A stretch of DNA of 64,000 nucleotides from Macrostomum hystrix (Eukaryota; Platyhelminthes; Macrostomidae). Position numbers and translations under genes: made by a program. Under the pieces are notes generated by a model. That model was not told the DNA's origin, ran no database searches, and saw only the letters and a list, made by a program, of their open reading frames with translations. The stretch is taken from assembly GCA_950097015.1 (NCBI GenBank), contig CATNEN010000011.1, positions 6,164,001 to 6,228,000 of the forward strand, read 5' to 3'. Below are positions 57,231-64,000 of this stretch, piece by piece; the stretch's first letter is position 1, and each line of letters starts with the position of its first letter.

Positions 57231-57583
57231 AGGGGAGTTGCAGAGCGGTCTAACGCGTCTGCCTCTTGTACCAAGGTCCCTGAGCTCAATTCCGCGGCGA
57301 GGCCACATTTATTTGGGGCGCAGCCGTGGAGAGAAGGCTTGGGGGCTTGTCGTGCTACGCCCTTGAGGGCCAACCTCCAAGGCACAGTGACAGTGTACAC
57401 TGCCTGACGATGAGAAAGTCAGGGCAGATGTACACACCTGTGTGAGCGAGTGCCTGCGTACGGTATTTGTGTGCGTTTGTGCTCAGGATTCAGCGAAATG
57501 AGCAGAATTGCCTCCTCGCTGGCTGCAGGTCTAGTGTCATAAAATTATGTGCCATTGCCTGCAGCCCTCCTGCAATTACCATT
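57231..57583 (+). mobile_element. SINE family B copy 6
   Basis: The most complete copy: head GCAGAGCGGTCTAACGCG, box B CTGAGCTCAATTCCGCGG, body with GCCTGACGATGAGAAAGTC, tail GCCTGCAGCCCTCCTG followed by AATTACCATTATATTAATAA. It lies between TPPP and the P450 gene, which diverge from it. Confidence 0.9.
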
Positions 57584-58065
57584 ATATTAATAACCATGCC
57601 ATGTCGCACCTAAAAAAGTCTGTCCAGTGTGCTTTTATTCTTAAATTTCAATGTCTTCGTAGTTACGTAGCTTATCTTGATTTGACCTTACAAAAGGTAG
57701 AGCGCATGAAAAGCAAATAGTGTACTCAGCAAAAGCCCTCTTGCTGCGCTATCACTCTGTCTAACCCCTGACGAACTCAAAATTATGTTCTCTAAACTCT
57801 TTTCTTTGTTGACTGTCTGTCTCAAAAGAACAGTTCAACCAATGCGGCGTAGAGAAAGACGCGCAAGGTAGTTTTTACCAGACCTGAGAAAACTTAGCTT
57901 AGACAAACATTGGTACTGGCACTAGCTTGTTGTACTTTGGTCTTTCTTTCCACGTTGAAGCGACGTATTTGTGCAACATATATACTCGTATAATTCGTGA
58001 GGTGGAGAACAGAGGTTCATAGTGTATACCAAATACTTTGCTCTACAATAGCTCTTCTTGCAAGC
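57584..58065. other. P450 5' flank
   Basis: No clear TATA box. A pyrimidine-rich GCTCTTCTTGCAAG precedes CATG at the start codon and resembles a splice acceptor. Confidence 0.35.
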
Positions 58066-59659
58066 ATGCTAGAAACTATCGCCATCATTATCGCCGCACT
58101 TGGCTTGGCTCTCTTCATCTATGCGTTCGTCAGCCGAGCCATCAGCCGGTCGCCCCCAGGACCTGTCGGCGTGCCAGGCTTCGGCCTGCTGCCTTTGATT
58201 ATGTGGCGCAGCGCCACAGACAAGCGGCACCGGCTGTTCCTGCTGATGCAGGAGATCCGAAAGAAGTACGGCGATTTGGCTTCCTTCAGGCTGGGCACGC
58301 AGGAGTTTGTGCTGATCTCTGGTTACGAAACTCTTCGTGACTTCTTCGTCACGAATGGCGAAAAATTCAACGCCAGGTCGAACAGCAACTTTCACAAGTT
58401 CCTATTCAAGGAAGCCGGCATTGTTGGTTCTGAGGGTGCTCTGTGGCAGGAGCACCGGCGCTTCGCTCTGCGCGTTCTGAAAGACTTCGGCTTCGGTCGC
58501 AACGAATCCGAACTGCAGATCCAAGATGAAGTGACGCAAGTTGTGGCCTTCCTGCGCTCCAAGGACGGCCAGCTGGTCAACTCCAAGGAGTTCGTCAGCA
58601 AGGCCGTAGCCAATGTCGTTACCCGATTCATCTTCTCCAACTTCAGCAGCTACGAGGACCCGGAGTTCAATGAGTTCCTTGGCAAGCTTGACAGCCTCAC
58701 TAACCAGAACATTGTCGGCTTGGTAACGGCCTTTTACCGGTTTATGCCAGTGGAAACTGCACTGGCCATCTCGCCGGCCAATAAGAGGCAATTCAGTGCC
58801 ATCACCTGGGTGGAAGACGTCAGCAGGCGCAAGATTGAAGACATTCGCAGCAAGTACAACGTAGATGACGAGCCTAGCAACTACGTGGAGGCCTACCTGC
58901 AGGAGCAGCACCGGCGGGGCAGCAACCTCGGAACATTCACCGACTTCCAGCTGGTCAAGACAATCTGGGAGCTGTACATCGCAGGCGTTGACACCACCAG
59001 CAACAGTTTGTGCTGGGCCCTGATCTACGCGGCCCTCCACCCGGACCTCCAGGACCGCTGCCATGCTGAAATCGTGGCCAAAATCGGCAAGCGACCAGTC
59101 AGTCTGAAGGACAAGAAGGAGCTGCACTACTGCCAGGCCTTCCTAGACGAGGCGCAACGAATTTCTACGCTGGCCCCAATGTCCGTGGACCATCGCGCCT
59201 TTGAGGTTCGCAGCACTCTGATTTTATCTCACATGCAGAACAAACGTAGAACATGAGCTTGCAAATTAAAGTGATCTAGCCTAAACGCAGGACACGGAGT
59301 ACCGTGGCTACAACATCTCGTCTGACGCCATTCTGTTCGTGAACCTGTACGGCCTGCACCACGACGAGGGATGCTTCTCGGAGCCGGAGAAGTTCAATCC
59401 TGACAGGTTCCTCTCGCCAGAGGGCCAGTTCAAGCCGTCGGATCGTCTGTCCCAGTTCGGCATTGGCAAGCGCTCCTGCCTCGGCGAGGTGCTCGCCCGC
59501 ATGGAGCTCTTCATGTTCTTCGTCACCTACATGCAGCACTTTCGCTTTCTGCCCGACTCCTGGTCGCAGGATGAGCTGGAGCAGGTCCTGCTGGGCACTG
59601 AGGGCGTTGTTCACGCGACCGTTAATCATCGCCTGAAGGTGACGAATCGCGAGGTCTAA
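58066..59659 (+). CDS. Cytochrome P450, CYP2-like (two exons)
   Basis: Exons 58066-59205 and 59291-59659, phase 0, give 502 aa. It is a microsomal haem-thiolate monooxygenase using NADPH-P450 reductase electrons. Features: TM anchor at residues 4-22, the proline hinge SPPGPVGVPG (29-38), the I-helix oxygen-activation motif AGVDTT (306-311), the K-helix E-x-x-R as EAQR (362-365), the PERF-region FNPDRF, and the haem loop FGIGKRSCLG with Cys443. Order and spacing are normal, so the enzyme should be functional. The donor after Glu380 is GTTCGC, which departs from the GTRAG consensus seen elsewhere in this window; the acceptor is CGCAG. Without splicing, the frame stops near 59256 and the haem loop would be lost. 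AATAAA at 59771-59776 is the likely poly(A) signal. The substrate is unknown. Confidence 0.93.
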
Positions 59660-59770
59660 CAAGTTTGGTGTGAAATTCGAAGCGCGACGGACGAACGACA
59701 CGAGCTTTAACAAAGAAACAAATAATTTATTTTAAACATTTAGCTATAGTACCCGATTAAGAACTTTGAA

Positions 59771-59776
59771 AATAAA
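59771..59776 (+). terminator. Poly(A) signal of the P450 gene
   Basis: AATAAA about 110 nt after the stop codon; a normal spacing. Confidence 0.6.
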
Positions 59777-60089
59777 TCAAGCATAGAAACAAAACACTTA
59801 TGCAGAAACAAGTGCGAGTACAAAGAGAAGCGTTTGTTTATTTCACACGGCTGTCATTGCCTTTTTAGGAATGTCAAATCGGAGCAGTTTGGAAGTAATT
59901 CGGTGCGATGTGACTGCAAAATAGACACGAGACACATTTGTAGGATTCTATTGCTATCTGGTTTTAATAGAAGCATCTATCTCGAAAATGTTATTCTTCT
60001 CTGATGTTATGGATGAATTCAGAATTGTGAAAAAAAATATGATAAACAATAAAGGAAATTATTGGCACATACGAGCGTATCACTCAATT

Positions 60090-60420
60090 TGAATCTCGCA
60101 CCAAGGTCCATGAGCTCGATTCTGCGGCGAGGTCACATTTATTTGGGGCGCAGCCGCGGAGAGAAGGCTTGGGGGCTTGTCGTGCAACGCCCTTCAGGGC
60201 TAACCTTCAAGGCACAGTGACAATGTACACTGCCTGACGATGAGAAAGTCAGGGCAGATGTACACACCTGTGTGAGCGTGTGCCTGAGTACGGTATCAGT
60301 GTGCGTGTGAGTTTAGGAGTCAGCGAAATGGGCAGAATTGCCTCCTCGCTGGCTGCGGGTCTAGTGTCACCAAATGATGTGCCATTGCCCGCAGCCCTCC
60401 TGAAGCTATTATTATTACTA
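60090..60420 (+). mobile_element. SINE family B copy 7 (5'-truncated head)
   Basis: Begins within the tRNA-like head at CTCGCACCAAGGTCC and contains box B (GAGCTCGATTCTGCGG), the complete body and a tail ending GCCCGCAGCCCTCCTG then ATTATTATTACTATTAATATT. It ends about 55 nt downstream of the RING gene's stop, so it may fall in that gene's 3' UTR region. Confidence 0.88.
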
Positions 60421-60474
60421 TTAATATTATTAATATGTACGGGCTACAAAAATACAGCCATTGAAGTTTGTAGG

Positions 60475-63400
60475 TTAGGATATAAAGGCAGTTATCGTGG
60501 CCAGGACGTGTTCTTGACACACTGGACATTTGCTCGAGGTTTTCAGGCACACGTTGCAAGCGGCAAGATGGCTGCAAGGTAGTGTGACTTGGTTCTTCGT
60601 TCTAGACTTGCAGACAACACATTTGTCACTATTTTCGAGCCGCTCTGCGTCACAAGATGAGTCAGGCTTGCGCCTAGCATCTAATGTTTCAGAGGCCGAT
60701 CTGGAAATATGCCGAAAGTGACTGTACCTTCATAAAAGAAACTCAACGAGAAAACTTCTCACGAAGCGAGGTAAACATGACAGATTGAGACTTCCGTAAG
60801 CGCTTAAATTCGCTCAACAATCCACACTGAGCCATAAGAACAGACATCGAAGAGAGGGCTACGAAGGTGAAGGTAGGGGAGGGTAAGGGTCACACATGCT
60901 CGCTGACACGGTATCCTCAAATACACACGAATAAAGGTACATCTGCACTATCGTTCTCATCGTCTTGGGGAATTTTCTTTCTCAGGGGCAAATATTTTTT
61001 ACTTTTTCGAACTCCTAACCCGACACTCATAAGTCTGTAGCGCAAACAAATGGACTACAGGCTGACTATGACAGCAATCAATTTCCAAAACACCAGGCAC
61101 CAACCTTGGGACTTCGCCAGCAAAGTCGGGTTTCCTTCCAGTGGGAGCCGCAGCGTCTGTCTGCTGCAGAGTACTGCCTGCCATACACAGCAGCAGCAGC
61201 TTCACCAGCTCAGCAGTTGTCACCAGGCTGGCCACAGCAGCCAGGGCCGACTCGCTCAGAGCCTGTACCCGCTGCATCAGTCGGCCAGCCGACGCTGGTG
61301 GCCGCATCTCGGAAGCGTCGGCGAGGAACTCCTGCAGAGCGGCGAAGTCCACCAGATGGCGCGAGAAACCGAAGCTGTGAACCAGGTTGGGCGCGGAGCT
61401 GTTCAGGTAGTTGTCCAGCACAGCTGCTTGACTCGCTGACAACGACTTGGCGAACTTCCTAACTCTCCCGGGCTTCGCCTCGCCAACCGCTTCGTCCAGC
61501 ATGCTGAGCAGGTCTTCGTAGATGCAGCCGTCAGTGCAGTGCCGGCCAACGGACGCCGATCTGCAGTTTCAATGTGACCACACGTGTACAATCGTGTGAT
61601 AGGAATAACCCGATGTAATAAGGACTAGGGGGATTAGGCTTTCCTTGACACCGTATTTCAGGAAATGGGTAATTTAATGTGTTCTGCCTCGGTCTTTTGA
61701 GAATTTTATTGCGACCCGGGTTGTCCACTTTTTTAGCCCGCGTAGTGCGCCAGTTGGCTGGCAATAATAATAATAATAGCTTCAGGAGGGCTGCGGGCAA
61801 TGGCACATCATTTTATGACACTAGACCTGCAGCCAGCGACGAGGCAATTCTGCCCATTTCGCTGATTCCCGAGCACACACGCACACTGATACCGTACTCA
61901 GGCACACGCTCACACAGGTGTGTACATCTGCCCTGACTTTCTCATCGTCAGGCAGTGTAAACTGTCGTGCCTTGGAGGTTGGCCCTCAAGGGCGTTGCAC
62001 GACAAGCCCCCAAGCCTTCTCTCTGCGGCTGCGCCCCAAATAAATGTGGCCTCGCCGCAGAATCGAGCTCAGGGACCTTGGTGCGAGGCAAACGCGTTAA
62101 CCGCTCTGCCACCGACCGAAGGTCTGCCTTCGAGTGCTGACTTCCCCAGATCGTACAGGTTTCGAGGACACATGCAGCAGAAGTGGCGCACGCCGATTTC
62201 CAACGCTAATTTCGGAGCGGACGCCCACACTGGCTAGTCCATCTGGCTTTCTCAGAGTGGGCGCCGTGCGCTCTCAGTGCGCTCCGCATTTTGAAGATAA
62301 TCGGCGACACACAAAAGCTTCAAGCTGGTTTTCTGCAGAGCCTGCGACTGTAATTGCTGCCACATTTAGCTTAACTGAGCTGCGAGCTTCGTTCCTTGTT
62401 AAATCATACGTACCCTTTAACGCCTGGTCTCTAAATTAAGAGAATGAAATTTCCAAACAATTTTAACACCGATAGGATTTTCCGGCTAAACCGTCCAGAG
62501 GAGGAGGGTATTCAAGACCGTCTTGGTGGACAATACTGACCCTAATTTAAGATATTCAAGACCGTCTTGGTGGACAATACTGAACCTAATTTAAGATGTT
62601 CAAGACCGTCTTGGTGGACAATACTGACCCTAATTTAAGATGTTCAAGACCGTCTTGGTGGACAATGCTGACCCTAATTTAAGATGTTCAAGACCGTCTT
62701 GGTGGACAATACTGACCCTAATTTAAGATGTTCAAGACCGTCTTGGTGGACAATACTGACCCTAATTTAAGATGTTCAAGACCGTCTTGGTGGACAATAC
62801 TGACCCTAATTTAAGATGTTCAAGACCGTCTTGTGGACAATACTGACCCTAATTTAAGATGTTCAAGACCGTCTTGGTGGACAATACTGACCCTAATTTA
62901 AGATGTTCAAGACCGTCTTGTGGACAATACTGACCCTTATTTAAGATGTTCAAGACCGTCTTGGTGGACAATACTGACCCTAATTTAAGATGTTCAAGAC
63001 CGTCTTGGTGGACAATACTGACCCTAATTTAAGATGTTCAAGACCGTCTTGGTGGACAATACCGATCCTATTTTATGATGTTCAAGACCGTTTTGGTGGA
63101 CAATACCGATCCTATTTTATGATGTTCAAGACCGTCTTGGTGGACAATACCGATCCTATTTTATGATGTTCAAGACCGTCTTGGTGGACAATACCGATCC
63201 TATTTTATGATGTTCAAGACTGTCAGAATCTTAACAGGACTTAGAATGCCGACCCAAATTGATGACGCTAAAAACCGTTTTATTATAAAACTTTGATATG
63301 TTAACGGCACCAAGCGTTGGGACTGTTCAGTACCCACACCCACAGTTCATTGGTCACGTCATTGGATCATAAAAGCAATACGGTGCAGAGGGTACAGTAT

Positions 63401-63707
63401 GCGGGGCGGGTTATGTTCTACCCTGGCCTGGTTTGGTACGATTGCATGCTTACGATTTGCTAAATGCAACGCCAGTGACAACTAAAATTATTCACCCCAG
63501 CTGCTGACACTGCTTCAGCGATTGTATCGAAATGTAGTCGCAGCAGAAACAGAATTCCGTCATTTCATCGCCGCTAGAACTTCTCAGAGACCATCCGGTG
63601 CGGGCTCTCTGAGCAGCCAAGGCAGCTGGCAGCCCAGAGCGCTGATAGCTGGCTAACCGCTTGCTGAACTCCACAGCACGAGGCTGCGCCATGGTAACCA
63701 GGAGCAT
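60475..63707 (-). CDS. RING-finger (C3HC4) protein, probable E3 ubiquitin ligase (three exons)
   Basis: Exons 63496-63707, 61105-61560 and 60475-60700; both junctions are phase 2 and join without stops, giving 297 aa. The C-terminal RING has C-x2-C (250, 253), C-x-H (265, 267), C-x2-C (271, 274) and C-x2-C (281, 284), in the IAP-like spacing with the motifs LPCSHLAAC and KCPVC. Such domains recruit E2 enzymes for ubiquitin transfer. The N-terminal part has a second Cys cluster (CFCC, then KQC, HCTDGC) that could bind zinc, followed by an alanine/leucine-rich helical region. The donors are GTGAAT and GTTGGT (the latter weak). The start ATG is uncertain: the upstream sequence merges with a 71-bp repeat and more exons could lie beyond the window. 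No specific family was recognised. Confidence 0.65.
60840..61104. other. Part of RING-gene intron 2
   Basis: Intron 60701-61104 is short and repeat-free. If unspliced, the middle exon would read on to a stop at 60999. Confidence 0.4.
61786..62118 (-). mobile_element. SINE family B copy 8 (in RING-gene intron 1)
   Basis: Plus strand starts with the tail (AGGAGGGCTGCGGGCAATGG) after an AATAATAATAAT run and ends with the head (GCGTTAACCGCTCTGCCA). It is near full-length and in the same transcriptional orientation as the RING gene. Confidence 0.88.
62119..62499. other. Unique part of RING-gene intron 1
   Basis: A moderately GC-rich stretch with no recognised exon or element. Confidence 0.35.
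62500..63225. repeat. 44-bp minisatellite in RING-gene intron 1, about 16 copies
   Basis: The unit is TTCAAGACCGTCTTGGTGGA, then CAATACTGACCCTAATTTAA, then GATG. The last four copies share a block of linked changes (CCGATCCTATTTTATGATG), so they expanded from one diverged unit. Confidence 0.95.
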
Positions 63708-63719
63708 CAGAACCGTGGC

Positions 63720-64000
63720 TAAAGAGAGCGAAATCGGTACTGAAGAGGGTCGAAGACTCGGGCCTTGGTCAGAAGCATCAGTACAGCAGTTGGAGGGAGC
63801 CAAATCGGTACTGAAGAGGGTGGAAGACTCGGGCCTTGGTCAGAAGCATCAGTACAGCAGTTGGAGGGAGCCAAATCGGTACTGAAGAGGGTGGAAGACT
63901 CGGGCCTTGGTCAGAAGCATCAGTACAGCAGTTGGAGGGAGCCAAATCGGTACTGAAGAGGGTGGAAGACTCGGGCCTTGGTCAGAAGCATCAGTACAGC
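63720..64000. repeat. 71-bp tandem repeat running off the window edge
   Basis: Four nearly identical units, each containing GGTGGAAGACTCGGGCCTTG and CAGTTGGAGGGAGCCAAATC. The first unit overlaps the region just upstream of the RING-gene exon at 63707. The very high identity suggests recent expansion. Confidence 0.93.

Noticed and set aside
60999..61502. 167-codon minus-strand frame as a complete single-exon gene
   Set aside because: Its frame enters from an upstream acceptor at 61560 and leaves through a donor at 61105 to the RING exon; the downstream part to the stop is probably intron.
63496..63707. Secreted cysteine-rich or insulin-like peptide precursor
   Set aside because: The Cys pattern looked superficially peptide-like, but the exon joins in phase to a long helical region and a RING domain, so an intracellular protein is more likely.

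Overview
This is a eukaryotic (metazoan) nuclear window: split genes with GT-AG introns, GC-rich coding exons in AT-rich surroundings, tRNA-derived SINEs, and extreme minisatellite content. The small heat-shock protein carries two alpha-crystallin domains in one chain, an architecture best known from flatworms. With the other gene families this suggests a free-living platyhelminth, possibly Macrostomum-like. That assignment is inference; no marker gene here proves it.

Layout. 1-4160: two 21-bp minisatellites. 4258-6727 (+): DEG/ENaC channel, three exons. 7108-12806: a duplicated ~1.5-kb SINE-plus-minisatellite block flanking a decayed neprilysin copy, followed by a Tc1-like remnant with perfect 40-bp inverted repeats. 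14174-16715 (+): intact neprilysin-type M13 protease. 17990-18784 (-): two-domain small heat-shock protein with TATA box and heat-shock elements. 19275-20650: 24-bp minisatellite. 22207-24574 (-): branched-chain alpha-ketoacid dehydrogenase kinase. 27709-41034 (-): an eight-exon model joining ankyrin repeats to a GH20-hexosaminidase-like region; every one of its seven introns holds its own minisatellite. 43454-45420 (-): CLIC family protein. 46519-47186: a foldback or MITE-like element. 48729-53162 (-): a gustatory-receptor-like seven-TM protein with the TYFIVLLQF motif and phase-0 introns. 54319-54890: a third SINE type. 56038-56736 (-): TPPP/p25-alpha. 58066-59659 (+): cytochrome P450. 60475-63707 (-): RING-finger protein whose exons are short and easily missed.

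The genes look like independent housekeeping, sensory and secretory-physiology loci, not a pathway cluster. What unites the window is repeat biology: about twenty minisatellite arrays (mostly 21-34 bp units, many inside introns), three tRNA-derived SINE types (one with eight copies), a Tc1 remnant and a palindromic foldback element. Exon boundaries were inferred by reading splice signals and checking reading-frame phase across every junction; no transcript data were available.
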